From GCA-2748575 sp965222725 (lineage in GTDB: Bacteria; Pseudomonadota; Gammaproteobacteria; Pseudomonadales; Ketobacteraceae), in contig OZ244969.1 in NCBI GenBank assembly GCA_965222725.1, positions 6,138,001-6,202,000 of the forward strand: DNA of 64,000 bases, written 5' to 3'. Under the pieces are notes generated by a model, which searched no databases, was not told the DNA's origin, and was given only the letters and a program-made list of their open reading frames with translations. A program made the translations under genes and the position numbers. Below are positions 44,464-53,389 of this stretch, in pieces (the stretch's first letter is position 1; each line of letters opens with the position of its first letter).

Positions 44464-44553
44464 TACATTTTTATTTATGCGAGTAAGATAGATGCAACCT
44501 CGGCGGTTGCACGGAACCCAGCCCGAAATTCACCTGATAAGCCCGGAACACCA

Positions 44554-45300
44554 ATGGACACCCTGAAAGCGGTAGCACAGCGATATCATCCCAGCCTGAA
44601 GGGGACACATTTAAGATCTCCCGAATTATCGATTGATATCAACCGGGACAACCACCTTCTGCTGACACAGCTATACAACAGCCACCAACAGCAACACCCG
44701 GAAGCCGGCCATGCTTACTGGTCGGTGCGCTGCTGGGCATCGCTGATCTGGCAACCCCTGTACCTGTCACTGGTCGCCGTTCATGGTTGCCGTTATCCGC
44801 TGCAGCTTGCGCATCTTTACCAGCACATACACCAGCTTGAAATTGCCGGATTCAGTTTGTCTGAACCGCAGCGCAAACCCATTGAATCCCCGGGTGAGGA
44901 GTTTCTCATTGAAACAGCGGCAGAACAGATCAGAAGCTATTTACAATCGCTGATCTCACAATGCCGCGCTGCCTTTGACTTGCGTCCGCGACTGGCCATT
45001 CGTCTGGCCGCCGACACGCTATTAAGCGGCCTGATTCGTTTGCCGGTAATCAAGCCATCGGTGAACAACCAGGATATTCTGTTGTTAGCCGAACGCTGGC
45101 TGGATGCATTGAACTGGCAGGAAGAAAGCCGCCTGATGCCGGTTACACTGAACAATAACCGGCAACACCTGGCCCTGAACCGAAAAAGTTGCTGCTTTGA
45201 TTATCGCTGTGCAAATGGCGCTGTGTGTGCCACCTGCCCAAAACAGTCATTGTCTTTGCGTAAAACACGTATCAGTGATTCTTTATCGAAGCATGTGTGA
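44554..45300 (+). CDS. Siderophore ferric-iron reductase, FhuF-like
   Basis: Cytoplasmic protein of 248 residues with a C-terminal [2Fe-2S] site of FhuF type. Cys213-Cys214, then ten residues, then Cys225-x2-Cys228 matches the CC-x10-C-x2-C pattern exactly. It would reduce ferric siderophore after import so that iron is released. It is divergent from the TonB receptor with a Fur-like box between. The N-terminal part is not close to E. coli FhuF, so it belongs to a divergent subgroup. Confidence 0.82.
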   Translation: MDTLKAVAQRYHPSLKGTHLRSPELSIDINRDNHLLLTQLYNSHQQQHPEAGHAYWSVRCWASLIWQPLYLSLVAVHGCRYPLQLAHLYQHIHQLEIAGFSLSEPQRKPIESPGEEFLIETAAEQIRSYLQSLISQCRAAFDLRPRLAIRLAADTLLSGLIRLPVIKPSVNNQDILLLAERWLDALNWQEESRLMPVTLNNNRQHLALNRKSCCFDYRCANGAVCATCPKQSLSLRKTRISDSLSKHV

Positions 45301-45337
45301 AAAGAACCTAACGGACAAGCGATACCAAGGCCTGAGT

Positions 45338-46522
45338 TCATTGGTGATGGCTTGAATTACCATTCAACGGCAACAAAATATCACGACTGATTTCGCGAAA
45401 CAGGGCGATATGTTCATCCTCCCGATCATCCGCCAAATAAGAAGGCGGTGCCGAGACTTTGGCAATCACCAGCTCCGCCTGCGGGTTCACGTAAACAAAC
45501 TGGTTATAGACCCCCACAGCCGCGTAATCCTGGCCATCATCGGGTATCCACCACTGGTAACCATAACCCCAGGTATCATCAGACTGCGGGTTTTCCCCCG
45601 GTTGCAGATGCGGTTTGCCGGTGTTCAGGCTATCCAGTACCCATTGTTCCGGCACTATCTGACGACCATTATAAAAACCCTTGTTAAGATAAATCAGTCC
45701 AAACTTTGCCAGATCCCGAACCGTTGCCCGCAAGCAGCAATATGAGGCTTCCAGTCCGTTTTTATCTGCCAGCCATTCGGCAGATCCGGTCATGCCGGCC
45801 GGCTCCCATAACCGGGACTGCAGATACTCGGTGAGCGTTGTACCAGTGGCGTTCTGCAGCACCATGGCCAGCACCTGGGTATCAGAACTTTTATAGCCAT
45901 TAAAGGTACCGGGCGCATGATCTGATACCACAAACCCCTGCACTTCCCGGGACAGATCCGTTGCCACCGCCAGCTGCAAACGGAATACGTCAGTGCCTAT
46001 CCAATAGGTTTCATCAAACCGCACACCTGACGCCATTTCCAGTACATCTTCCACCGTGGCCTGTGCATAGGCGGTTTGAGTCAATTCGGGTACGTATTTG
46101 GTAACGGGATCACTGACTGCATCGATATAGCCCTCCTCCACTGCAATACCCACCAATGCAGAGGTCACGGATTTTGTTACCGACCAGGCAAGAAAACGGC
46201 TGCTGCTGTCTTTACCGTGATGATAGCTTTCGTAAACCACTTCACCCCGGTGGACAATCACCATCGCCCCCGTGCCGGAACGCTCCAGAAGCCTGGCCAC
46301 CGAGCGGGCGTCATCAGCAAAGAAGTAGGTTTCCGGAAGTGTATAGCGGGTCGAAGCATCGGGAACCGGATTGGGAAAGCCGGCTTCAGCGACATGCACT
46401 TGACCGGCGGGCAGGTTATCAAACACTTTGAATACCTGTGGGGGCGAACAGGCCGCCAGCCCGACACAGGCAAAGCAGGCCAGTATGTTATGAATAAAGC
46501 GAAGGATGGCAGGTGCAGGCAT
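45338..46522 (-). CDS. Serine hydrolase, class C beta-lactamase fold, lipoprotein
   Basis: Exported lipoprotein of 394 residues with a lipobox (VGLAAC, Cys near 24). The nucleophile is in the SxxK motif (SVTK in LAWSVTKSVTS). A Tyr motif GYKSSD replaces the YxN of true beta-lactamases, as in many family VIII esterases and D-alanyl-aminopeptidase relatives. Substrate is unknown. Resistance is unlikely. A longer frame begins 90 bp upstream, but the ATG at 46522 gives a proper signal peptide. It is convergent with the FhuF-like gene (37 bp apart). Confidence 0.83.
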   Translation of the reverse strand: MPAPAILRFIHNILACFACVGLAACSPPQVFKVFDNLPAGQVHVAEAGFPNPVPDASTRYTLPETYFFADDARSVARLLERSGTGAMVIVHRGEVVYESYHHGKDSSSRFLAWSVTKSVTSALVGIAVEEGYIDAVSDPVTKYVPELTQTAYAQATVEDVLEMASGVRFDETYWIGTDVFRLQLAVATDLSREVQGFVVSDHAPGTFNGYKSSDTQVLAMVLQNATGTTLTEYLQSRLWEPAGMTGSAEWLADKNGLEASYCCLRATVRDLAKFGLIYLNKGFYNGRQIVPEQWVLDSLNTGKPHLQPGENPQSDDTWGYGYQWWIPDDGQDYAAVGVYNQFVYVNPQAELVIAKVSAPPSYLADDREDEHIALFREISRDILLPLNGNSSHHQ

Positions 46523-46678
46523 GGTGTTATCAGGTTCCTGTGGTGAAACTCTTATTATTGTTGATCGTTTTATAGCGCTTACAGCCGCCTGACAAGGACA
46601 CACAGGCCCCAATACCCAAGACCAACACTTCAGGCCAATAGCTTTCGGACTATGCCTTTATATACAGAGCCCCTCTAT

Positions 46679-46705
46679 ACAGCCATGACAGCCATGACAG
46701 CCATG
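46679..46705. repeat. Three tandem copies of a 9-bp unit
   Basis: ACAGCCATG repeats three times exactly in the gap between the serine hydrolase and the GpgS gene. It is noncoding as far as can be seen. Confidence 0.85.
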
Positions 46706-46818
46706 AGTTATAGACAACGCATAACAGTCTCCAACGTTAAACAGGCTGCCGCTCTGATCACACCTTAAAACAGGCAACCCGATGTTTAACGACAAAAAAC
46801 CAACAAAAACGGACAAGT

Positions 46819-48036
46819 TCACACGCCCTGATTATCCTCCTCCACGGCATCGTACATACGCTCCAGAAAATCAGGGATAGCTGCCACCACGCGGTTCCAG
46901 GAGGGAATAAAAGGAGTTTCCATGGGATTGTTGAGAAAGCTCTCCCCCGCCGCCATGATATTGCGGGCAAACAGCTCAACCGCCTGCTCTTCTGAATGAC
47001 GATCCACATGCAAACCATTCATGATGGCATCGTTATAATAGGTTTCGATAAAATCCAGTGCTACCCGGTAGTAGGTGGCCTTGATCGTACGGAAAGTTTC
47101 CGTGTTAAACACAATGCCTTCGGTGGCCAGTTTGCGGAACACAGCTTTGGAAATATCCATGCTCATTTTGGAAAGGCCGGCCTGAGGGTTTTCCTCTGAC
47201 AGTGGCTGGTGTTTGTGATCATAGATATCAGCAATATCCACCTGGCACAGTTTATTGGTGGAGTAGTTGCGTTTGACTTCCGACAGTACGCCAATTTCCA
47301 GCCCCCAGTCGCTGGGAATGCGAATGTTGTTAAACACATCCGCCCGCATGGAAAACTCCCCTGCCAGTGGATAACGATAGCTGTCCAGATATTCCAGAAA
47401 CTGCATTTGCCCGAAAATCTTTTTCAATGAGCGTAACAGCGGTGTGACCAGCAAACGGCTGACCCGGCCATTCAGACGCTCGTTAGCCACCCGGGCGTAA
47501 TAACCCTTGCAGAATTCATAGTTAAAGTTAGGGTTGGCTACCGGGTAAATCAAACGGGCCAGCAGCTCCCGTTGATAAGTGACTATATCGCAATCATGGA
47601 GTGCCACGGACTCTGCCTTGCCGGAGGCCAGTACATAGCCATAACAAAACCAGACATTACGGCCTTTACCCGGTTCACCGGAAGACAAGCCCTCCTCCGC
47701 CAGTCGCTTCTGCAGGGCTTTCATACGGGGGCCATCATTCCACAGAATGCGGTGGTGCTGGGGAAGTTTAGTAAAAAACTCTTTAGCGTAGGCAAACTGT
47801 TCTTCGCTGGCGCGATCCAGGCCAATCACTATTTCCGACAGGTAGGGAACCTTCACCAGCTCATCCACGATATTCGCAAGGGCCGGTCCTTCCAGCTCGG
47901 AAAACAGTGAAGGCAATACCAGTGACATGGGCCGCTGTTTGGAAAAGCCTACTAATTCACGCTCCAGCTCTTCCAGGGGGCGCCGGGTCAGGTTATGGAA
48001 ATTGGTTATGATGCCGTTTTGATAAAAATCAGACAT
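46819..48036 (-). CDS. gpgS: Glucosyl-3-phosphoglycerate synthase
   Basis: GT81-type glycosyltransferase of 405 residues. It would transfer glucose from a nucleotide sugar to 3-phosphoglycerate to make glucosyl-3-phosphoglycerate, the first step of glucosylglycerate synthesis. A metal-binding D-x-D-like motif is seen in ALHDCDIVTY, and the N-terminal block SLVLPSLFSELEG fits the family. It is the third gene of a run with a glycerate kinase and an HAD phosphatase (24-bp gap). A mannosyl-3-phosphoglycerate synthase is the alternative, but length and motifs favour GpgS. Glucosylglycerate is a compatible solute used under salt and low nitrogen. Confidence 0.82.
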   Translation of the reverse strand: MSDFYQNGIITNFHNLTRRPLEELERELVGFSKQRPMSLVLPSLFSELEGPALANIVDELVKVPYLSEIVIGLDRASEEQFAYAKEFFTKLPQHHRILWNDGPRMKALQKRLAEEGLSSGEPGKGRNVWFCYGYVLASGKAESVALHDCDIVTYQRELLARLIYPVANPNFNYEFCKGYYARVANERLNGRVSRLLVTPLLRSLKKIFGQMQFLEYLDSYRYPLAGEFSMRADVFNNIRIPSDWGLEIGVLSEVKRNYSTNKLCQVDIADIYDHKHQPLSEENPQAGLSKMSMDISKAVFRKLATEGIVFNTETFRTIKATYYRVALDFIETYYNDAIMNGLHVDRHSEEQAVELFARNIMAAGESFLNNPMETPFIPSWNRVVAAIPDFLERMYDAVEEDNQGV

Positions 48037-48060
48037 TGGATCCTCTCGTCACGCCAGGCG

Positions 48061-48888
48061 TTAAATTGACTTCTCTTTTGCTTTTGTCAGGTGCTTTTCA
48101 ATGATCTTGAGCATGGCCCGGTTCCAGCCTGCGGGACCGGGTTCGCTGGTACGTATCAGATCATCACGTTTCACCAGTATCTCGTTTCCGTGCATGCCCT
48201 GCACCAGCACGGGAATATCCACGGCTTCCAGCATGGGAATATCATTGTAGCTGTCTCCCAGACCGACACTGATATAGTCAATTTCCGGGTTTTGGGCACG
48301 GTAGGCATTCATCAGCCAGTCGATGGAATCCGCTTTGGATACGCTGCCCATCACATGATAAAAACGCCCGCCGGCAATCACCGACAATCCGGTAGTGGCA
48401 AGCCGGCTCATGAAGGAGTGCAAGCGGGTTTCTGTATCCATCCAGATGAGCGGTTCGGAGGCGTCACGCATTTTTGCCTTTTTAGCCGACAGCCGGTCCA
48501 GACCGGTGGTGGCCATTAGCTCCTGAACACTCATATCATTAAAACTCTTGAAAGCGTAACCGTAGCCTTTGCGCAGGCCTTCCAGAATTTTAAGAATATC
48601 GTCGCGATTGGGGCCAAAGCGTTTGATGGTAAGATCCTGTTCCTGTGTCGCAAAATACTGCTCGGGAATACAAACCGCGCTGCCGTTTTCCACAATAAAG
48701 GGATCGGTGTTTTCCATGGCCTTGCGCAACGCTTCGATCTCGGGGCGGGTTTTGCTGCTGTTCAGAATCACCGGACAGGCGGCTTCCTTCAAACGCTGCA
48801 ACGCAGGTGCGGCAGCCTCCCAGCTATAGTCATAGTGATCCAGCAGGGTGCCATCCAGATCGGTAAACACCACCAGTTTTTTGATCAT
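48061..48888 (-). CDS. Glucosyl/mannosyl-3-phosphoglycerate phosphatase
   Basis: HAD-superfamily phosphatase of 275 residues of the MpgP type. Motif I is FTDLDGTLLD (nucleophile Asp), motif II lies near SSKTRPE, and motif IV is GLGDSYNDIPML. It would remove the phosphate from glucosyl-3-phosphoglycerate to give glucosylglycerate. Its ATG directly follows the stop of the kinase gene (TGA-ATG) and GpgS follows after 24 bp, so the three form an operon. Family members accept both the glucosyl and mannosyl forms. Confidence 0.84.
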   Translation of the reverse strand: MIKKLVVFTDLDGTLLDHYDYSWEAAAPALQRLKEAACPVILNSSKTRPEIEALRKAMENTDPFIVENGSAVCIPEQYFATQEQDLTIKRFGPNRDDILKILEGLRKGYGYAFKSFNDMSVQELMATTGLDRLSAKKAKMRDASEPLIWMDTETRLHSFMSRLATTGLSVIAGGRFYHVMGSVSKADSIDWLMNAYRAQNPEIDYISVGLGDSYNDIPMLEAVDIPVLVQGMHGNEILVKRDDLIRTSEPGPAGWNRAMLKIIEKHLTKAKEKSI

Positions 48889-49809
48889 TCAGTTCTGCCT
48901 CCATTGCAGCGCCGCAACTTCACGGCTTTTGCTGAGAGGAATCACAACATCGGCCATGGCAGGTAACACCGTCTGGCAATGACGGGTGATCCTTTCATAG
49001 TGCAACACAAAGCGTTGCAGTTGTGCGTCACTCATAATGCCGGTGACGGCCGAGCCCCTGGCTTTGGCACGCTCTGCATTCTCCTGCTCCTGCTCTTTGC
49101 GCCAGTCAAACACCCAGGAAAAATCGCCGCAGGAAAACACGATCATGGCATCCAGCAAATCAAACAAATCCCGGTAACCGGACGCCAGGGAAAGATTCAC
49201 ATACTGGCGCCAGTGGGCATCTTCATCTTCGTTACGTTCCAGTGAATTCACAGGAGTAATCAAGGCATCTTCCGATTCCGCAACAGCCCCTACGCACCAG
49301 CCTTCAAACAGAATCACATCCAGCGGCGCAGTCACTACCGGCCAGTCCTTTCGCGGTAGGCGATCATCCACCGCTTTGTTGAAAGACGGGATAGCCAGTT
49401 CACCCCGAGCCAGTTGCAGATGGGTCAGGGTTTTTATGGCCAGATCCACATCGTGGGTGCCCGGCACACCCCGGGTTACCAGCAAGGGGTGAACCGTTTT
49501 GCCAAGGCTCTGGCGTTCCGCTTTGGTGAGATAGAAATCATCGATAGACATCACAGCCACGCGCAGACCAAAGTACTGTTCCAGCAGGCACTTAAGGCTC
49601 GCCACCGTAGTACTTTTGCCACAGCCCTGCGGACCATTAACGCCGACAACTAGTGCTTTGCTCCTTGCCCGCTGACTCTCGAACAACCATTGCGCCAATG
49701 GCAGCTCGCAGTTTTTAAGCCGATCTTTGGCTCTGGCATCCAGGCTGCACCAGTCATCGCACACCAGAGGAAAGAGTTGGGCTGCAGCATTGGTTTGAAG
49801 TGTTGCCAT
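48889..49809 (-). CDS. D-glycerate 3-kinase, P-loop type
   Basis: P-loop kinase of 306 residues similar to the yeast/plant glycerate 3-kinase group. The Walker A motif is GPQGCGKST near 60, and other family blocks are SIDDFYLTKAERQSL, VTRGVPGTHD and a C-terminal YERITRHCQTVLPAMADVVIPL. It would phosphorylate glycerate to 3-phosphoglycerate. Glycerate is the product of glucosylglycerate phosphorolysis (39091-40890) and 3-phosphoglycerate is the GpgS acceptor, so it links breakdown and synthesis. It is first in the three-gene run. Confidence 0.82.
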   Translation of the reverse strand: MATLQTNAAAQLFPLVCDDWCSLDARAKDRLKNCELPLAQWLFESQRARSKALVVGVNGPQGCGKSTTVASLKCLLEQYFGLRVAVMSIDDFYLTKAERQSLGKTVHPLLVTRGVPGTHDVDLAIKTLTHLQLARGELAIPSFNKAVDDRLPRKDWPVVTAPLDVILFEGWCVGAVAESEDALITPVNSLERNEDEDAHWRQYVNLSLASGYRDLFDLLDAMIVFSCGDFSWVFDWRKEQEQENAERAKARGSAVTGIMSDAQLQRFVLHYERITRHCQTVLPAMADVVIPLSKSREVAALQWRQN

Positions 49810-50022
49810 AACGGGCCCTGATCAAGTGTCAGCGGATATCAAATTTGCGGGGTTACCTTTTATTTGCAACGCCCTGTTTCAGGAGATTGCACAAAGGATG
49901 CCAGCACCTGACCAGTGCTAAAGCCATGAAATAGCGGGCTTTTCCGAAACGCTGCGCACCACAATGGGGCGCGCCTGCACTGCGACTTTGGACAGGCACC
50001 TTAACAGTGCACAGCATAGATC

Positions 50023-50063
50023 AAAAAAAACGGCCGGTCCCTATGGAGGAACCGGCCGTTTTT
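50023..50063. terminator. Intrinsic terminator after the PEP-CTERM gene
   Basis: A 13-bp stem (AAAAACGGCCGGT / ACCGGCCGTTTTT) with a 12-nt loop has T-runs on both sides, so it can work bidirectionally. It lies 24 bp after the PEP-CTERM stop. Confidence 0.92.
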
Positions 50064-50086
50064 AAGTGATTAAAATTGTGAGTTGA

Positions 50087-50920
50087 TCAGGCGTTGTCTT
50101 TCATCTGACGGCGGGCATAACCCAGACCCAGCAGGCCCAGCGCAAACAGTGCAAAAGTATCCGGCTCGGGTACGTCCACATTACCGGCGCCCATCAGGTT
50201 GTCGTTACCGCAGCTCATGGTCCAGTGAGCAATAAAATCAGTGTTGCCCAGAAAGCTCAGGTCAAAACCGCCGGCAGCATAGTGATCAGCACCCAGGAAG
50301 TAATCATCGATCTCACCCCGGGAAAAATAATCAAACGCAAAGCTGCCGCTGGTAATCAGGGTGTCATCGCTCAGGTTTTCATTGTACTGCCAGGGGCTGG
50401 AACCCTGGTTCTGGGATACCGCTGCAGTGATAGTCACTGATTCGCTGTCCAGAGAGAACACATTGTAGGTTTTGTTCTGCCAGTCGATATCGAATACAAA
50501 ATCGTAACCGTAATTGTTCACAGTGGCGTGGTTACCGCCTACATCATGGATATCGCCGAATTCCGCGTCGCCGTTGATATCAATAAACAAGTCACCGGCT
50601 TTGTAGTGGTGGCCATAGAAGTGATAGCCGTCTTCCATATCAAAACCACCGACGATGGTCAGATCATTACCACTCTGGAAAAAGCCTTCAGCATCCCAGG
50701 CCTGGCGGCGATCCATACCGGGCTCCACTTCGTTGTCTTCCCGGGTTCTTTGACCGAACTGATCCACCCGGGTATCGCGGTTACCGTTATACCAGTTATT
50801 GGAACCGCCATGGTTCTGGTCGTTAATGGTGATGTCGCTACCCCAGCCGGTGGGATACGCCATGGCAGACGTGGCGGCTAGCATCAGTGCGGAAGCGGTT
50901 GCGGCATTAATCAGTTTCAT
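50087..50920 (-). CDS. PEP-CTERM sorting-domain protein
   Basis: Exported protein of 277 residues. A signal peptide ends near AMA-YPTG (residue 21). The middle is acidic, Asn/Gly/Asp-rich and beta-type. The C-terminus is the PEP-CTERM signal: VPEPDTFALFALGLLGLGYARR, a Val-Pro-Glu-Pro motif followed by one hydrophobic helix and a basic end. Such proteins are processed by exosortase (EpsH) and often associated with extracellular polysaccharide. No exosortase gene is in the window. A terminator follows. Confidence 0.9.
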   Translation of the reverse strand: MKLINAATASALMLAATSAMAYPTGWGSDITINDQNHGGSNNWYNGNRDTRVDQFGQRTREDNEVEPGMDRRQAWDAEGFFQSGNDLTIVGGFDMEDGYHFYGHHYKAGDLFIDINGDAEFGDIHDVGGNHATVNNYGYDFVFDIDWQNKTYNVFSLDSESVTITAAVSQNQGSSPWQYNENLSDDTLITSGSFAFDYFSRGEIDDYFLGADHYAAGGFDLSFLGNTDFIAHWTMSCGNDNLMGAGNVDVPEPDTFALFALGLLGLGYARRQMKDNA

Positions 50921-51269
50921 TCCAGACCCCAGGGTTATGTATCAGTTGTGTGTTATCAGCGAGTGGGTTTATAAAGTTGTCAGCTTTTGAGTTGGTCACT
51001 TTTTAAACAATCATCATACCAACTTCAAAAATGCATTGAACATCAGTACGATAGGAATCTTATCGGGAAAGCCGCCGGGGCCTCTGTAAAAAACTGCGAC
51101 CAGGATCACAGCAGTTTCTTACATAAAATTTGTGACTTTCTGCCAATTCAGCACCCGGAGACAAATAAGCTCTTTATTATCAATAGCTTACAATGCGTAA
51201 ATTTTTCCGACAGCAAATTTGCCATTAAACCCACAACCCTGAAATCAACCGTTGTCCGAGCGATTCACT
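50921..51269. other. Intergenic region, 349 bp, between divergent genes
   Basis: The stretch separates the PEP-CTERM gene from the MBL-fold gene. It contains an inverted repeat (AAACTGC at 51091-51097 and GCAGTTT at 51111-51117) that on the minus strand would form a hairpin followed by a T-run, possibly a leader attenuator. No coding frame with a ribosome site or convincing promoter was seen. Confidence 0.4.
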
Positions 51270-51914
51270 ATGACCCTTAAAGCCGCCATTGTTCCCGTTA
51301 CCCAATTTCAGCAGAACTGCTCCGTCCTCTGGTGTGAAGACACCATGGAAGGCGCTGTGGTGGATCCGGGTGGCGACCTGCCCCATATTCTCGCGACAGC
51401 AAAGGAGCAAGGGGTGGATATCAAGCAGATTCTGCTGACCCATGCCCACATCGACCACGCCGGTGCCACGGCAGACCTGGCCAGGCAACTGGACCTGCCC
51501 ATAGTGGGGCCCCATATTGAAGACAAATTCTGGATTGATTCCCTGCCGGCCCAGTCGGATATGTTCGGATTCCCCAAAGCGGAGAGCTTTACCCCCACCC
51601 GCTGGCTGGAAGATGGTGATCAGGTTACCGTAGGTAACTGCACCCTGGATGTGATTCACGCGCCGGGACACACGCCGGGTCATGTGGTTTTCTATCACCC
51701 GGAAAGCAAACTGGCGATCGTAGGGGACGTGTTGTTTCAAGGCTCCATCGGACGCACGGATTTTCCCAAGGGGGATTTCAATACGCTGATAGCGTCCATC
51801 AAGGACAAGCTGTTCCCGCTGGGAAATGACATTTCCTTTATTCCCGGCCATGGCCCCATGTCCACCTTTGGTCAGGAACGTAAAACCAATCCCTTTGTGC
51901 GCGACGGAGCCTGA
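51270..51914 (+). CDS. MBL-fold metallo-hydrolase, YcbL-like
   Basis: Metallo-beta-lactamase-fold protein of 214 residues related to E. coli YcbL and glyoxalase II. The metal motif THAHIDHAG (HxHxDH) is present, along with APGHTPGH and PGHGPMSTFG. It is likely to hydrolyse thioesters such as S-lactoylglutathione. An in-frame TTG 18 bp upstream is a possible start. ATG 51270 aligns with family members. A small hypothetical gene follows after 7 bp. Confidence 0.88.
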   Translation: MTLKAAIVPVTQFQQNCSVLWCEDTMEGAVVDPGGDLPHILATAKEQGVDIKQILLTHAHIDHAGATADLARQLDLPIVGPHIEDKFWIDSLPAQSDMFGFPKAESFTPTRWLEDGDQVTVGNCTLDVIHAPGHTPGHVVFYHPESKLAIVGDVLFQGSIGRTDFPKGDFNTLIASIKDKLFPLGNDISFIPGHGPMSTFGQERKTNPFVRDGA

Positions 51915-51921
51915 TCATTCC

Positions 51922-52362
51922 GTGACGCTCAATGAACTGAAGCATGCCTCCCTGCTGGAACTGGAAACCCTGTACCGGGAAAGCCCGCTGGCGGAGCCGC
52001 CATCCGGGCGTTATCAGGGTGTGTTTCTGCAGCGCCTGGATGGCGCGGGCAAACGCAAGCCGCTGTTTTATGTTTCCTGGGCATTTGAGTATCTGTCTTT
52101 TGGTATCGACTTTGATTCGCGGCAATGGTTTTTTTACCACCGGCAGCTGCAGGCGGGGCGTTTTACACTGCAGCAAGGCCCTTCACGCTGGCGCGATACC
52201 GAGACCTTTCAGATGCACTACCAGACATCGGCCTTGCCGGGCCTGATCAAGAACAAACTCTATGATGAGATAAAGCCCCTGAGTAATAACCTGGCGCTGG
52301 GGCTTGGCGGGGTTAACCGGGACCGGGGTGGCGATCACTTTTACTTTGCCCTGATACGGTAG
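51922..52362 (+). CDS. Hypothetical protein downstream of the MBL gene
   Basis: Protein of 146 residues with no domain that I recognise. It begins with GTG 7 bp after the MBL-fold stop. A longer open frame inside the MBL gene is less likely. It contains RYQGVFLQRLDGAGKR and a Trp/Phe-rich mid-segment and has no signal peptide. Co-transcription with the hydrolase is likely. It is convergent with chaC (17-bp gap). Confidence 0.6.
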   Translation: MTLNELKHASLLELETLYRESPLAEPPSGRYQGVFLQRLDGAGKRKPLFYVSWAFEYLSFGIDFDSRQWFFYHRQLQAGRFTLQQGPSRWRDTETFQMHYQTSALPGLIKNKLYDEIKPLSNNLALGLGGVNRDRGGDHFYFALIR

Positions 52363-52379
52363 CCAGTCACAAACCGCTA

Positions 52380-52949
52380 CTATCCTGCAATCAGTTTTTT
52401 TAGATGCGACTCAATGGCAAACACGTGGGCATCGTATTCATCCAGCTCACGGAGCGCCTCTGCCAGCATCAACACATAGTCACTGTTGGCACCACTGGGC
52501 CCGTGAGAGTCGGCAATCTGGCGGGCAATGGCCGCTTCACTGGCCTCCCCCAGATAAGCCGCATTATCTGATGAGGCGATATAAAGCAGCCCCTGGGCGG
52601 TGTCATCATTTTTGAAATACAGTTCCTCGCGAAACCGCAGATACCCGTTCTTTTCCCGATGATCCAGGTGAGCAAATTCCTCCGGCGTAATCAGATACGC
52701 CATGCCTTCGCACACGGCACCGGCCTGCTGAATCAGGGTTACCACCCGCCCCGGCGCTTCGGGCGTGCCACGATGGTCATGGGAGCCCTGCCAGAAGCGC
52801 CGCACCCAGCCGTAAATACGAGCCGGACGCCGCTCAATGTAGGGAAAATCCGCCTTGTAGATCAATGAACCGTAACCGAATAACCAGACACTGTCGTGAT
52901 CATCAAAATGTTTCATTTCCCGATTCAAGGATTGAGTATCTTCCGCCAT
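52380..52949 (-). CDS. chaC: Gamma-glutamylcyclotransferase, ChaC type
   Basis: Protein of 189 residues with the ChaC substrate motif LFGYGSLIYKADFP and the region HREKNGY with the likely catalytic Glu. It would cleave glutathione to 5-oxoproline and Cys-Gly in the cytoplasm. A longer frame begins 60 bp upstream. The ATG at 52949 follows AGGATG. It is divergent from the small gene at 53027 and convergent with the hypothetical gene. Confidence 0.85.
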   Translation of the reverse strand: MAEDTQSLNREMKHFDDHDSVWLFGYGSLIYKADFPYIERRPARIYGWVRRFWQGSHDHRGTPEAPGRVVTLIQQAGAVCEGMAYLITPEEFAHLDHREKNGYLRFREELYFKNDDTAQGLLYIASSDNAAYLGEASEAAIARQIADSHGPSGANSDYVLMLAEALRELDEYDAHVFAIESHLKKLIAG

Positions 52950-53026
52950 AGTGACATCCTGAAACTTCCGGAATAACACCGGGTTATAACAAACAACACA
53001 TACCACCAAACAAACCAGACTCAGCC

Positions 53027-53242
53027 ATGTTGAACGATTCTATTCAGGATAACATCCCCGACGCGCGCGATGGCCTGACCCGCAAAGAACGCATCATACT
53101 CACGGTGTTGCACAATACGCAAAAAGAAAGGAACGACCGGAACGTACCCACCATTATGCTGTATGGCAGGGTCCTGGAGCATATCAATATCAGCGAGGAT
53201 GAGTTTCAGCGGATTCTGCAAAAACTGGTGGGTATTTATTGA
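53027..53242 (+). CDS. Small hypothetical protein, 71 residues
   Basis: Soluble, helix-rich protein without a recognised domain. Its sequence (TRKERIILTVLHNTQKERN, then EHINISEDEFQRILQKLVGIY) could be a small winged-helix-like fold, but this is only a guess. The ribosome site is weak. It is divergent from chaC. Confidence 0.5.
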   Translation: MLNDSIQDNIPDARDGLTRKERIILTVLHNTQKERNDRNVPTIMLYGRVLEHINISEDEFQRILQKLVGIY

Positions 53243-53389
53243 TTGCCAGACTTTGAGACCTCTATCACGCTACAGGTTGGCAACGGGAACAAACCGGCTA
53301 TTATTTGCTCTGAGAAATCTCTAGTCATGCGGCAAAAACAGGATGTCCCATGAAGGCTTTGATACTGATGGCATGCATTTGTCTGGCAA

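Noticed and set aside
45338..46522. Beta-lactamase (resistance) gene
   Set aside because: The SxxK motif is present, but the YxN motif is altered and the overall layout is that of esterase-type relatives.
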